Shown here in pieces: positions 45,301 through 52,329 of a DNA stretch of 64,000 bases. How positions within the stretch are numbered: position 1 is the first letter of the stretch; each line of letters begins with the position of its first letter. Origin of the DNA: Chlorocebus sabaeus (lineage: Eukaryota > Chordata > Mammalia > Primates > Cercopithecidae); assembly GCF_047675955.1 (NCBI RefSeq), contig NC_132918.1:90449106-90513105 (forward strand), written 5' to 3'. The notes under the pieces were generated by a model. The model searched no databases and was not told the origin of the DNA. It worked only from the letters and a program-made list of their open reading frames with translations. The translations under genes were made by a program, and so were the position numbers.

Positions 45301-47516
45301 ATAAATTTAGTTTCTTATAAATTATCATTTCAGGCATTCTGTTACGACCAACAGAAAACAGACTAAAACAATATTGTATTACTAGTAGAATTAGTTGATT
45401 TGCTTTACAGTCATGTAACAATGACCATTAAAAAACCCAACCTTTTTACCACTTGGAACCAAACATCGTGAACGTCAATGAATTAGGGTTTGATAGTTCT
45501 CTTTAAAGACAGGAATATAACTCTAACTAGACAAGTCAGTCCCTTTTAAGTGAATCTACCCTGCCACAGATACTACAGAAGACTGGCAGCTAGCCCTATG
45601 TAGCTGAGTCAGTCTAGTATAGTGGCTTTTGAAGCAGAAAGACCTGAATGTCAATTCCAACCAATTACAGAAAGACAGGGGTCAATCCATAGATTGGGAC
45701 CATGGGAAATTACAGTAGATCCAAGTTGAGAATAAACACAAACTAAAGAAGCAGAGATAAAGAATAAGTCACCTGGTAAATGGACCAAAAGAAGCTCACA
45801 CTGGAGAATAGCTAAATAACGTAAATGCCAGTGAGGACCACATTGCTGCTGCTGAAAACCCTGAAGCTACATTTGAGCCTTCTGTAGTCATGTTACTTAT
45901 CTTTTAATTCGTTTTCTTTTCTTTTATTCTTTTTTTTTTTTTTTTTTTTTTTATTAAGAGATGAGGTCTCACTATGTTGCCCAGGCTGGTCTCAAACTCC
46001 TGGGATCAAGCAATCCTTCCACCTTGGCCTCTCCAAGTGCTGAGATTACAGGCGTGGCCACCACGCCCTGCCGTTATTTATCTTTTAACTAACTTGGTCC
46101 TCCTGCTTCAGTTATGTTCTGGTGAAATTTTGTCTTCTTAATTCCATGACCTATCCATCACACTCCCCCAGCACTCCATTTAACGTGGCTTAGCCCAAAT
46201 AGAGGTTGGAAAACTGTGTGCGAGAGAATGTTAACATTCAAGCATCCATGAGCGTGGGAGTTGCTAGACAAAACTAAGGTCCTTTCCAGCCCTAAAAGGC
46301 CACGATTCTAAGTTGTGAGCCTACTCAATATTTTCTTCAAGGTAACACAAATCCCTAAAATTTACCACCACCAAGCAGTACTTCCTTTTATGGTCCTAAA
46401 TAAGATCCTTTATACAGGAATGCCCTAGGTTCCTATATTCTGAGATTTCACAAACATCCTCATTTTAGCTTCAAGACTACCAATTTCAATGGTAACTTTT
46501 CTTAAGCCTTATTTTCAGAAAGTAGAGTCCTTATATTTTTAGTATCTTGCAACGCCCAAGACCCCTTGCACTTCTAACCCACTACAGATACTGCACTGCA
46601 ACATCTTCTCTAGGCATCAACGCCTCTTCCTTTTATTTTTAAAGGCTGGTATGTTGTTCCATTATACAAACGTACCGTAATTAATATTTCACTAGTTCTT
46701 ACTAATAGTTCTTACTAATGGACTTCGGGTGGTTTCCAATTATATTACTATAATTATTACATACAATGCTCAGGTCCACAACTTTTTACATGTGTATCTT
46801 TAGCGTATGCAAGAGCAACTAAAATATCACTGGGTCATTTCGAGTTGCTCCTCTTTGAACTCTTTTGAGCTTAGATCTATTTCTGAACAGGAACAAAAAT
46901 CAGAAAGAACCCAAAACTGGTTGCAGATGCAGAAATACAGTGTGGCACGATGCTAATGGGAGAAATGGTCTCTTTTATTAGCTTGAGACTAGATCTTCAA
47001 GGGTTCCCAAGAAAAGAAAATACATTGTAATTATCGAAGAATTTTAGATACCTCAGAGATGAGGTTAAGAAATAGTAAAAGCTTAACACTCGAAGATCTG
47101 AAGCTTCAATTTGATTCTTTGATGTTCCCGATTACAGAAAGTTCAAAGATGATGTCTGTTTAAAAAATTATATATATGCACATATGCTAAAAAAAAAAAA
47201 AAAAAAAAAAAGGAAACACGATAAACGTCATCGCCCAGCCTTCTTAAAGATCGCTCCCACCCGCGGCTAGCCGGGCAGGACAGACCCGAGCGGCACCCGA
47301 GCCGCATCCACGCCGCCCGCCCGTGCCTGGGGTCTGGTGGGTAACGGGCCCGGCGGGAAGGAGGGGCTCCCCGGCCGTCCCTCCCAGCTCTCACCTCAGC
47401 TCCTCGTCGACACTCCCGCGGGGCTGTTCGGCCGACGCCACCATAGAGGAAGTCGTAGAGGTCTTGTTCTTCAGGATCCCCTTGATGGGCCGGTGCGAGG
47501 CCGTCGAGGCCGCCAT
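21331..47516 (-). CDS. PPP1R2: PPP1R2, protein phosphatase 1 inhibitor-2 (six exons joined)
   Basis: Inhibitor-2 binds the catalytic subunit of protein phosphatase 1, holds it inactive, and releases activity after phosphorylation by GSK3. It acts in cytosol and nucleus, including mitosis. The six exons join to 618 nt without frameshift: 205 residues plus TAG, the family length. Visible motifs: the SILK-like KGILK at 12-16; the RVxF-like KSQKW at 43-47; the GSK3-type site PSTP with Thr73; acidic CK2-type serines at 87, 121 and 122; KLHYNE at 145-150, which inserts at the PP1 active site; and an acidic run at 168-173. The protein is hydrophilic, with no signal peptide or membrane segment, as expected for an intrinsically disordered inhibitor. 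From memory it differs from human at residues 35 (Ser for Asn), 91 (Thr for Ala) and 102 (Lys for Arg). Intact exons and splice sites exclude a processed pseudogene, a common fate of PPP1R2 copies. Confidence 0.97.
21378..23136 (-). other. PPP1R2 intron 5
   Basis: 1759 bp of AT-rich sequence with no Alu or other nameable repeat. Its donor (CAAG|GTTAGA) and acceptor (TTGCAG) are canonical. Confidence 0.8.
23137..23304 (-). CDS. PPP1R2: PPP1R2 coding exon 5
   Basis: 168 nt covering residues 135-190. It includes the PP1 active-site-binding KLHYNE segment and the acidic DDDEDEE stretch. It begins with seven A in transcript sense (acceptor TTCTTATAG|AAAAAAAG in effect), so slippage there would be frame-breaking, but the window reads cleanly. 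Confidence 0.97.
23345..23525 (+). mobile_element. hAT-like DNA transposon fragment (MER/Charlie class)
   Basis: GTTTTATAAATAAAATTTTATTGAAACA, broken up by substitutions, followed by GGCAGAGTTGAGTAGCTCG and TATTTACTATCTGGC. This is the word order of a common non-autonomous hAT family whose exact name I do not assign. Intron 4. Confidence 0.6.
23526..24122. other. Intron 4 single-copy stretch
   Basis: AT-rich with a short CA run at 23671-23683. Nothing else seen. Confidence 0.5.
24135..24449 (+). repeat. Young Alu (AluY-like) in intron 4
   Basis: Full-length sense Alu with a 12-bp perfect duplication (AAAATCATTCAC at 24123-24134 and 24446-24457) and a ~34-base A-tail. It has CTCAAGCCTG and GAGACGGGCGG. 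It is antisense to PPP1R2 and lies 15 bp from an inverted Alu. Confidence 0.95.
24465..24760 (-). repeat. Alu SINE in intron 4
   Basis: Full-length antisense Alu, tail-to-tail with the copy at 24135. Confidence 0.94.
24821..25075 (+). repeat. Old Alu with internal deletion
   Basis: Sense AluJ-like copy. CCCGTAATCCCAGGAGTTCAGG shows loss of ~45 bases in the left arm (word broken by the deletion). Confidence 0.88.
25123..25262 (-). repeat. Alu left-arm monomer
   Basis: Antisense FLAM-like monomer ending CACCACACCTGGCC. Confidence 0.8.
25290..25411 (-). repeat. Partial Alu
   Basis: Antisense Alu left-arm segment from GGGGTTTCACCATG to the reversed 5' end. Confidence 0.85.
25478..25774 (+). 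repeat. Alu SINE in intron 4
   Basis: Full-length sense Alu with a 15-base A-tail. Confidence 0.94.
26009..26030. repeat. (TA)n microsatellite
   Basis: Short TA run in intron 4. Confidence 0.85.
26092..26385 (-). repeat. Alu SINE in intron 4
   Basis: Full-length antisense Alu preceded by TTTA repeats. Confidence 0.94.
26525..26700 (-). repeat. MIR SINE in intron 4
   Basis: Antisense MIR: AGTGCTAAGTGCTTTAACTG, TTTAGAAATGAGAAAACCG, GAGGTGCAGAGA and a downstream accession-like ACAAACTTAGG block. Confidence 0.72.
26701..28130. other. Intron 4 proximal part
   Basis: Mostly single-copy. 27845-27935 (AGTATTCACTGAGTATCTAC) looks like a reversed L2 terminus. A 150-codon minus-strand frame at 27072-27524 has no recognisable domain. 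It lies on the same strand as PPP1R2, wholly within the intron, and I treat it as chance. Confidence 0.5.
28131..28225 (-). CDS. PPP1R2: PPP1R2 coding exon 4
   Basis: 95 nt, residues 103-134 (LAAAEGLEPKYRIQEQESS onward). It includes the CK2-type SSGEED motif at 121-126. The acceptor is TTGCATAG|G and the donor CGAG|GTAGTT. Phases match both neighbours. Confidence 0.97.
28379..28542 (+). repeat. Alu monomer (FRAM-like) in intron 3
   Basis: Single sense monomer that joins a GGCTGGGCATGATGG start to right-arm sequence and an 18-base A-tail. Confidence 0.8.
28696..28997 (+). repeat. Alu SINE in intron 3
   Basis: Full-length sense Alu with a small TAC insertion near 28867. Confidence 0.93.
29273..29350 (-). 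CDS. PPP1R2: PPP1R2 coding exon 3
   Basis: 78 nt, residues 77-103, with MMGDDEDACSDTE carrying the CK2-type Ser87. The acceptor is CATACTAG|T and the donor AAGAA|GTAAGT, a strong consensus. The Thr at 91 and Lys at 102 differ from the human protein as I recall it. Confidence 0.97.
29351..29578. other. Intron 2 distal part
   Basis: AT-rich, nothing recognised. Confidence 0.5.
29579..29907 (+). mobile_element. MER2 DNA transposon in intron 2
   Basis: Near-complete sense MER2. The 5' end reads AGTCTGCCTGTGATATCC, the interior has TTCTTATCATTATTCCCTAAA, and the 3' end reads GAGGAACAACTGTACTG. The TIRs are degenerate. Confidence 0.83.
29908..30560. other. Intron 2 single-copy stretch
   Basis: AT-rich. 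No gene or nameable repeat. Confidence 0.5.
30563..30853 (-). repeat. Alu SINE in intron 2
   Basis: Old antisense Alu with a small deletion in CACCCAGGAGTGCAG. Confidence 0.93.
31246..31536 (-). repeat. Alu nested in Alu
   Basis: Full-length antisense Alu inserted at the TTTTATTT stretch of the host Alu middle region. Confidence 0.92.
31623..31890 (+). repeat. Alu nested in Alu, opposite orientation
   Basis: Sense Alu with AAGAGTTCTCTGGG / AAGAGTTCTTTGGG duplicated from the host Alu at 31609-31622 and 31891-31904. Confidence 0.92.
32127..32275 (+). repeat. Alu monomer fragment
   Basis: Degenerate sense monomer (CAGGCACGGTGGTGTGTGC to AGCATAGCGAGATCTTG). Confidence 0.75.
32355..32790 (-). 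mobile_element. L1 LINE 3' end in intron 2
   Basis: Antisense L1 3' region: GTAGTGTTTGGTTACATGGG, GGTGCACCCATCACCCGAGC, TATAAGTGAGAACATATG. 5'-truncated, no ORF. Confidence 0.88.
33123..33260 (-). repeat. Partial old Alu
   Basis: Antisense fragment ending CACCATGCCCAGC. Confidence 0.85.
33271..33590 (-). repeat. Alu SINE in intron 2
   Basis: Full-length antisense Alu with a 30-base T-run, flanked by AAGGTATTAT / AAGGTATTAC. Confidence 0.95.
33601..34252. other. Intron 2 proximal part
   Basis: AT-rich single-copy DNA. A ~21-bp tandem duplication (CAATCTACAATAAAACAAAT-like) lies around 34120-34175. Confidence 0.55.
34253..34360 (-). CDS. PPP1R2: PPP1R2 coding exon 2
   Basis: 108 nt, residues 41-77. 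It holds KSQKW (RVxF-like PP1 docking) and KIDEPSTPYH with the regulatory Thr73. The acceptor is TTAATTTTAG|C and the donor CATAG|GTAATG. Confidence 0.97.
34361..34953. other. Intron 1 distal part
   Basis: AT-rich single-copy sequence, no feature seen. Confidence 0.5.
34968..35267 (-). repeat. Alu SINE in intron 1
   Basis: Full-length antisense Alu with a perfect 14-bp duplication (CTATAAGTACTTTA at 34954-34967 and 35268-35281). Confidence 0.95.
35282..35660. other. Intron 1 single-copy stretch
   Basis: AT-rich, nothing recognised. Confidence 0.5.
35667..35967 (+). repeat. Alu SINE in intron 1
   Basis: Full-length sense Alu with a mixed A-rich tail. Confidence 0.94.
36050..36486 (-). mobile_element. 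L1 LINE (old, L1M) 3' end
   Basis: Antisense L1: GTGGTAAAACATACATAAC, CCACCATTTTAACC, CCAGAACTTTCTCGTC, CTTATTTCACTAAGCATAAT. Truncated and non-coding. The next Alu is inserted in it. Confidence 0.87.
36487..36789 (-). repeat. Old Alu in intron 1
   Basis: Antisense AluJ-like copy with a 22-base internal T-run in the middle linker. Confidence 0.92.
37523..37786 (+). repeat. Alu inside Tigger2
   Basis: Sense Alu with a short deletion near its 5' end, flanked by GCTCTATGATGC / GCTCTATGACGC. Confidence 0.92.
38468..38760 (+). repeat. Old Alu inside Tigger2
   Basis: Sense AluJ-like copy interrupting transposase-derived sequence, with a poor target duplication. Confidence 0.9.
38761..39110 (+). 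pseudogene. Tigger2 transposase middle segment
   Basis: A 78-codon frame at 38809-39045 keeps transposase-like wording (SGKKRPQRTF, GRDRLTLL, FMIRTVLNYKAANP, KHQLPVLWLY). It is a relic of the catalytic region, with stops on both sides. Confidence 0.75.
39112..39288 (-). repeat. Alu left-arm copy with A-run on the wrong side
   Basis: Antisense Alu left-arm sequence inside Tigger2. It is preceded by a ~24-base A-run where an antisense Alu should show a T-run. Confidence 0.8.
39475..39744 (-). mobile_element. MER1-type hAT element inside Tigger2
   Basis: Non-autonomous hAT (Charlie3-related) element. CAGTGGTCCCCAGCC at one end and TTTGGGGAACCCTG at the other form the TIRs. An internal inverted motif (GGCATTAGATTCTCAT / GAGAATCTAATGCC) is present. 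GCTCTATG is repeated at 39467-39474 and 39745-39752, fitting a 7-8 bp hAT target duplication. Confidence 0.85.
39753..40187 (+). pseudogene. Tigger2 transposase C-terminal segment
   Basis: Two frames (to 39975, and 39989-40186) separated by a stop keep C-terminal transposase wording (SCWRKLYPDVTHDFAGFM, then EELTEDDL). A perfect 30-bp tandem duplication at 40028-40087 repeats ten residues without shifting the frame. Confidence 0.75.
40646..40830. repeat. Alu monomer joined to an inverted Alu head
   Basis: A sense left monomer (40646-40757) with a ~26-base A-run is followed at once by 37 bases that are the reversed Alu 5' end (GTGCTGGGATTATAGG to CCCAGTC). The Tigger2 3' end is missing at this junction. 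Confidence 0.82.
41010..41271 (+). repeat. Alu, 5'-truncated
   Basis: Sense Alu lacking about 45 bases at the 5' end. The tail is CAAA repeats. Confidence 0.9.
41272..43224. other. Intron 1 single-copy stretch
   Basis: AT-rich. ATATA-rich patch at 41520-41650, a GT run at 41930-41941, and a possible MIR trace at 42395-42475 (GAGCCTGAGCTTAATCCC). No gene supported. Confidence 0.5.
43225..43415 (-). repeat. MIR SINE in intron 1
   Basis: Antisense MIR: GGCACTGGGTTAAACAC, ATCCAAACCCAGGCAATCTG, TTAACCACTAAACCATA, in family order. Confidence 0.78.
43416..43861. other. Intron 1 single-copy stretch
   Basis: Nothing recognised. Confidence 0.5.
43862..44125 (+). repeat. Alu with two deletions
   Basis: Sense Alu with losses near 43908 and 44003, where the right-arm start is gone. 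The tail is CAAA repeats. Confidence 0.9.
44126..44559. other. Intron 1 single-copy stretch
   Basis: AT-rich, nothing recognised. Confidence 0.5.
44560..44900 (+). mobile_element. Possible Tigger-family transposon fragment
   Basis: GGGCTATTTAGTGCGAAC, TTGCATTTTTGTTGGTGA and AAAATGGCTCCCAAGTG resemble the leader and start of a Tigger transposase gene. The coding part is lost soon after. No open frame of substance. Confidence 0.5.
44943..45371 (+). mobile_element. MaLR solo LTR (MST/MLT1A class)
   Basis: Sense LTR: TGGTATGGTTTGAACGTG start, CCAATGTAGCAGTGTTGAG, GGTGACTGGGTCCTGAGG, CTCACCAGATGC, a degenerate AATAAATTT region, and ACAGACTAAAACA end. Confidence 0.85.
45244..45287. repeat. 22-bp perfect tandem duplication in LTR
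   Basis: GACCTTGGACTTCCAAGCCT plus two bases occurs twice head-to-tail inside the MaLR LTR, which has a single copy in the family as I recall it. Confidence 0.93.
45372..45914. other. Intron 1 stretch with MIR trace
   Basis: 45615-45675 (AGTATAGTGGCTTTTGAAGC, AGACCTGAATGTCAATTCC) looks like a sense MIR core. The rest is unassigned. Confidence 0.5.
45915..46073 (-). repeat. Partial Alu
   Basis: Antisense Alu left-arm fragment with a long T-run. Confidence 0.87.
46074..47189. other. Intron 1 proximal part
   Basis: Mostly single-copy. 46640-46810 (GTTCCATTATACAAACG, ACTTCGGGTGGTTTCC) is probably an old antisense L1 fragment. A 22-base A-run follows at 47190-47211. Confidence 0.5.
47395..47516 (-). 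CDS. PPP1R2: PPP1R2 coding exon 1
   Basis: 122 nt, from the ATG at 47516-47514 to the first two bases of codon 41. It encodes MAASTASHRPIKGILKNKTS and onward, including the first PP1-docking motif. Start context is GGCAATGG (G at -3 and +4). The donor is CTGAG|GTGAGA. Ser at residue 35 replaces the Asn I recall in human. Confidence 0.97.
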
Positions 47517-47830
47517 TGCCGGGCGCTCCGGCTGTCGGCTCAGGGTCGCTGCTTGGCGTGGGGTCCGCGAAGAGAAGCGTCGGCACAGCAGAGACTCGCA
47601 GGCAGCCGCGGAGCCCGCTCAGGGCTAAAGCGGCCGCACCTGCTGCCTCGGAAACGGCTACCGGAGCGGTTGTCACGACACAACGACCCCGACGCCAGAG
47701 CCAACGCCGAACGGGTGGCGGCTCCTCGCGCTCCCTTAGCCGCCAGCCCTTGACCCGCCGCTCGCGGAGAGACGCCGGCCTAGAGCTCCAGCGCGGGCGC
47801 GACGCCGACGCCGAAGCCAAGTGGGCCCGC
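47517..47830 (-). other. PPP1R2: PPP1R2 5' untranslated leader (inferred)
   Basis: GC-rich sequence between the promoter motifs and the start codon. There is no ATG in any frame on the minus strand across these ~310 bases, so no upstream open frame competes. The transcription start is not determined from sequence alone. Confidence 0.6.
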
Positions 47831-47832
47831 CC

Positions 47833-47872
47833 TCTCGCGATATCTAGGGAGGGGGCGGGGAGGGGGCGGGGC
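47833..47872 (-). promoter_or_regulatory. TCTCGCGA motif and GC boxes
   Basis: TCTCGCGA at 47833-47840 is a core-promoter motif of TATA-less CpG-island genes. Two GGGGGCGGGG GC boxes (Sp1/KLF sites) follow at about 47850-47872. The order places the PPP1R2 start site near or just below 47830. Confidence 0.7.
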
Positions 47873-48094
47873 GAGAACGAAGCCGACCTCCTCGCCCCGC
47901 CCCCTCCGTCCCGCCCGCGCTCCTCGCCCGCCCCCTCGCGGCGCTGTGAGGCGGGAGCTGTTTCCGAGAGCCCGCGGGAGAGCGCCCGGGCCTGCTGCTG
48001 TCGGGACCCGCGCGTTTCTCGAGCACCCTCGTCCCACCACTTTGGGAGCCCGTCGTGTTATTTTTATTTTTCGGATCAGCAGCCTGAGACTCGG

Positions 48095-48102
48095 TGACGT
48101 CA
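48095..48102. promoter_or_regulatory. Palindromic CRE (TGACGTCA)
   Basis: A perfect cAMP-response element at the upstream edge of the CpG island, about 580 bp from the PPP1R2 ATG. CREB/ATF binding is plausible but not shown. Confidence 0.65.
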
Positions 48103-48110
48103 CTCCGCAG

Positions 48111-49900
48111 AGAGGTTAGCTGACTTGAAGAAAAGGGACCTCTCCTCTTTCGGTTTCGCCGGTGTAAAAAGCCGAACGGCCTGTGATAAAAGCATGCACT
48201 GCCAACATTGGAGTGGTCCTTCGAGGCCTATTATGGAGTCATAGAGTGTCTGCGTTGGAATCGCCTCACCTCCTTTTACCGTTGGAGAAGCCGACGGACA
48301 GACGGGCAGCGAATCCCGCCGTCGCACAAGCCGTCCAGGCAGAGAGCGCAGGAGAAGGGAGGGCGGCAGCGACGCGTCTCCCAGCCAAGGACCCCCTGGG
48401 CCCGCAGAGGCCGCGACAGGTTCCCCCCACAGAGGGAACCAGCTCTGCCGCAGGTCGATGTGGACTTCAAGCCTGCAGAGCGGAGAGCCCATTTCCATTG
48501 CTTAAAGCCACCCCGTGTGTGGTATTTGTTATGGCCCCTGTACCCGCCCCTCCCAACTCCAGTCCGCAGCTGGCTCATCACCAGGCTCTTTTCCATGGCT
48601 CTTGCTTGATCAGGCCTTTTTATCATTCTCACCACAGGTTAGAGCACCGCAGACTGAGCCATCCAGAACTGGCCACTCCGGTGGACCAGCCCCTGCGGAT
48701 TCACAGACCGCAGGGCCTGGAAGGGACCTTGTCAAGCAGGCCCATGAGGTGGCTATTCAGCCTCTTTCTCCAACAACCCCAGGGGCTAGAAGCTCGCCAC
48801 ACCCCTGTGCAACTCATTTTATCTTTGGACCGCTCTGACTCAGGGAGTTCTTAAATTGAGCTGACACCTGGTTCCCAGTAATGTCTGTCCACTGCTGTGG
48901 GGGGTGAGAAGAAGCGTTTTCCCCCATGTAACCCCTATAGCAGCAGTCTCACTCCCATGGCTCATCTCTGGACCACAGTCTCATCATCTTTAACGCAGGC
49001 TCTGTGCCTTTTGAGGACGACCCTGTTCTGTGTCCTTAGGACTCTGCCCCTCAGGGATGACTGTAGGGTTCTGATGGTTTTTATTGTCTGGCCCCTAGCC
49101 CCTAGCGAGTTCCTGGCACAGAACAGGGCCTCAGTATGGGAATGGATGTGGATGGAGATAATGGAGGGGAAGTGAGCTGGAAGGGGAGAAGGGAAACAGG
49201 GTTCCCCAGGGATTTGCCTCAGCCAGGGGCCTGCACAGTCACTCTTGGCACTGGCCCCACCTTTGTTCCCAGTCAAATATCCACTGGTGCTGTCTCTCCC
49301 TCCCAGGCCAGGGCTGCTCAGTGAATCTAACACTATGCCCTGACAGCCCTGTCCAGCCCATGGAGCAGAGAGAGAGTTCTCAGCCAGGGGAAGCAGGATG
49401 GCCACCTCCCTTCCTTTCCTGAGTTCTTTCCACCCGTGTTCAACATCTGTGTTGCGTCTCCTGCCCTGTCAGCAGGAGCCTAGGTCAGTGATGGCAATCC
49501 TGTTTTCCAGGGAATACACAAGCTTCCCTGTATGTTCTAAATTACTGGGCAGATCTGCTTTGTTCCTGCTTGGCCTGGGAAGCATCACTGAGTTCAGCAT
49601 CCCTGAACTCAGCATCCCTGAACTCAACTGTGACTGGGCCCTTAATTAAGCAACAGCTTGCTTTCAGGCCCTCTAATGAAAGGAACTATGATCGTATGGC
49701 ATAAAGTGTTTTATTACAATTAATAAACTAACAAACATTGGAACAGGAGGTGATGAAGAGTTCTCTGAAGAACCTTGGAAACGCATTTCCCTCATCAAGA
49801 GTTAAACTTTTGTCTCTTGTACTGGTTCTTCCACTCCCAAACCCACAACAAATGAAAGCAGATGATGACTTTGGTAGCCCTTAAAAAAAAAAAAGTTTGT
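48111..49900. other. Upstream flank of PPP1R2
   Basis: Moderately GC-rich, Alu-free for 1.8 kb. Long frames at 48183-48854 arise from low stop frequency in GC-rich DNA. They lack recognisable domains. A divergent non-coding transcript from the CpG island is possible but unsupported. A small tandem (CTGAACTCAGCATCC) lies near 49590-49625. Confidence 0.5.
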
Positions 49901-49921
49901 AAAATTGTAAGGGCCAGTACT

Positions 49922-50223
49922 GCTTTTTTTTTTTTTTTCCCGAGACAAAGTCTTGCTGTGTCACTCAGGCTGGAGTGTAATGGCACAATCTCCACTCACT
50001 GCAATCTCTGCCTCCCGGGTTCAAGTGATTCTCCTGCCTCAGCCTCCCGAGTAGCTAGGATTACAGGCGCCCACCACCACACCCAGCTAATTTTTGTATT
50101 TTTAGTAGAGATGGGGTTTCACCATGTTGGCCAGGCTGGTCTTGAACTTCTGACCTCAGGTGATCTGCCAGCCTCAGCCTCCCAGAGTGCTGGGATTGTA
50201 GGGGTGAGCCACTTCGCCTGGCC
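49922..50223 (-). repeat. Alu SINE
   Basis: Full-length antisense Alu starting with a 17-base T-run. Confidence 0.94.
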
Positions 50224-51959
50224 TGCTTTTCCTTATGTTTCAGAATAGTTGAACCACTTTATTCCTCAGTGTGGCCCAAATAAGATTTTCAAATGCTTCT
50301 AAACAGAGATCTCCTTCTGTGCCTCTGCCTCTGCTGAGGTTTGCTCCTGTAGGAAGTTATCTGGACCAAACAGCCCAAGCACTGAATTTAGCTTTACTGG
50401 TGTTACATTTCCTGTGTGTTGAGGGTTTGGCTGCCAAGAGGTGAATTGTAGATGGAATCTTTCATTCTGGTTTCAGTTTCTGGAAGTAGCTATTGAGCTC
50501 AAGGCAAATAATATATTTAAAGAGATAAGCACGATTTAAGGATAATCTGGCATTTATCTCTGCTCTCTTTTTGAAGACTTCATTATCATGGTTGCCTGAC
50601 CCAACACAATGTATTTGGAGGAGGAGAGGGGACACTTTTATTGTACCCCATCACGTGGCCGAGTCATTTGGCTCTCCATTCACTGGAACAGACGACTACG
50701 GACGCCACCATTGGGTTTCCCACCAAGGACAGAATTCCAAAGCAACAATGGCTTCCATGGTTAGCTCACCCAACCTGCCCAAGTCATCAGCTAGTTCCAC
50801 AGAGTAGAGAAGTGGGTAGTGCCCCCCGACATAACATCTGGAAAAATTCCCAAAAGTTGTGACTTCAACACCACCGAGTCGGCAGCAACTCTTTTCCTGC
50901 CAAGAATAGCACATTGTTCTTTTCCTTTTCAGGTAATCCCTCCCCGGAAAGAGAAGATCACAGATTTTGTCGTATTAAATACATTGTAGAAATTCATGGT
51001 AGCAGGGGCAAGATCATTTAAACAGAAAGTTTAAAATACAGAAAGTATCAAGAGAGAAAAAGCCAAGGACAAAGATTAATCATTTTCTGCTTAAAAAAAA
51101 AAGGCTTTGATTTGCAACCATGGAATGCTCCACTGTTTCTCTTCTCTTCAAAGACATCTACTGAAAGGATTCCTTAACCTTACCAAGTGGCCAAAATACT
51201 TTTCTGAGAAGACTCACAGAGCATAGGCCTCCCTAGGGTACACAAAGATTTCATTAGTCCCTGGATGTTTCCTGATCCTTTCAAAAACTGATTAAATTCA
51301 GAGACTCTAGGCAAATACTTCTTTCAGAACCTATGAGGCAAAAACAAAAGAAGAAGGCAGGACATGCAGTGTGACAAACTTTGGAATGGTAAGTAGGAAA
51401 TACGAGTTAGTTTCTTGGCTAAGCTATGAATTTACCTTGTGCATGCCAGAAATTAGTCTTTTGTGACTGTAAATTTTCTGTGTTAACTGGTTTGTTTTAT
51501 AAATTATTGCAAAAAGTAAGGGAGCAGTGTCATGTATTGTAATTTCATTGTGTCAGTTTTGCCAAGTTCTCTTGCATTTTGTTATTCTATGAACTCATAA
51601 TGGGATAAGGAGTATAGGGTTTGATTCAGAACATATGTGATATTGGTATAAACGCTTCATGGAAAACCCTAAATATATTTTGAAGCCTACATAGTTAAAA
51701 ATCACCATTGGAAGACTTTTTTACTTTAATATTGTATTTGTGCTCGTTAGCACTAATCCTCATTTGAAACTTCTCAAATGTGTTATTATTTTATTTGACT
51801 TTTGTCTCCAGATTTGTCTGAGGACCTCCACTTTCTTCACTGTCCATTCATCTTCATACTGCTCTCGTATTTTTTTTTTAATTGAGCTATGCAATGATCC
51901 TTAGTTTATAAATTCAACTCCACTTTGCCACACACAGTATTAGGCTTGGGCAAACAATT
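50224..51959. other. Intergenic single-copy stretch
   Basis: No gene or nameable repeat. Short frames around 50571-50914 overlap on both strands and lack domains. Confidence 0.5.
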
Positions 51960-51975
51960 AGAACTTGCCCTCCTT

Positions 51976-52271
51976 GCCTGGGCACTGTGGCTCCCACCTG
52001 TAATCCTAGCACTTTGGGAGGCCGAAGTAGGTGGATCATGAGGTCAAGAGATTGAGACCATCCTGGCCAACATGGTGAAACCCTGTCTCTACTAAAAACA
52101 CAAAAATTAGCTGGGCATAGTGGCCCATGTCTGTAGTCCCAGCTACTTGGGAGGCTGAGGCAGGAGAATCACTTGAACCCGGGAGGCGGAGGTTGCAGTG
52201 AGCCGAGATCACGCCACTGCACTCCAGCCTGGGGACAGAGGGAGACTCCGTCTTTAAAAAAAAAAAAAAGA
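51976..52271 (+). repeat. Alu SINE
   Basis: Full-length sense Alu with a 16-bp duplication (AGAACTTGCCCTCCTT / AGAACTTGCCCTTCTT). Confidence 0.95.
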
Positions 52272-52329
52272 AGAACTTGCCCTTCTTTTTTTTTCTTTTT
52301 CTTTTTTTTTTTTTTTTGCTCAGGGAACT

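Larger units (their letters stand above)
47240..48110. promoter_or_regulatory. CpG island spanning the PPP1R2 promoter and exon 1
   Basis: About 870 bases very rich in G+C and CpG, in contrast to the AT-rich flanks. It covers intron 1 start, exon 1, the leader and the upstream region. The density of CpG indicates germline hypomethylation, typical of a housekeeping promoter. Confidence 0.93.

Noticed and set aside
4594..45371. Coding-competent endogenous retrovirus
   Set aside because: Only solitary MaLR LTRs or LTR fragments are seen (1508, 3801, 4594, 16182, 44943, 57466, perhaps 52790). No gag, pol or env sequence lies next to any of them.
47143..47820. 225-codon minus-strand open frame over the PPP1R2 exon 1 region
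   Set aside because: It begins at a TTG, uses another frame than PPP1R2, reads through the donor site into intron 1 and ends in Phe runs from a poly-A stretch. It is a GC-rich shadow of exon 1.
48183..48854. 223-codon plus-strand open frame in the CpG-island shore
   Set aside because: No recognisable domain, several overlapping frames of similar length, Pro/Arg/Ser-rich composition typical of GC-rich non-coding DNA.
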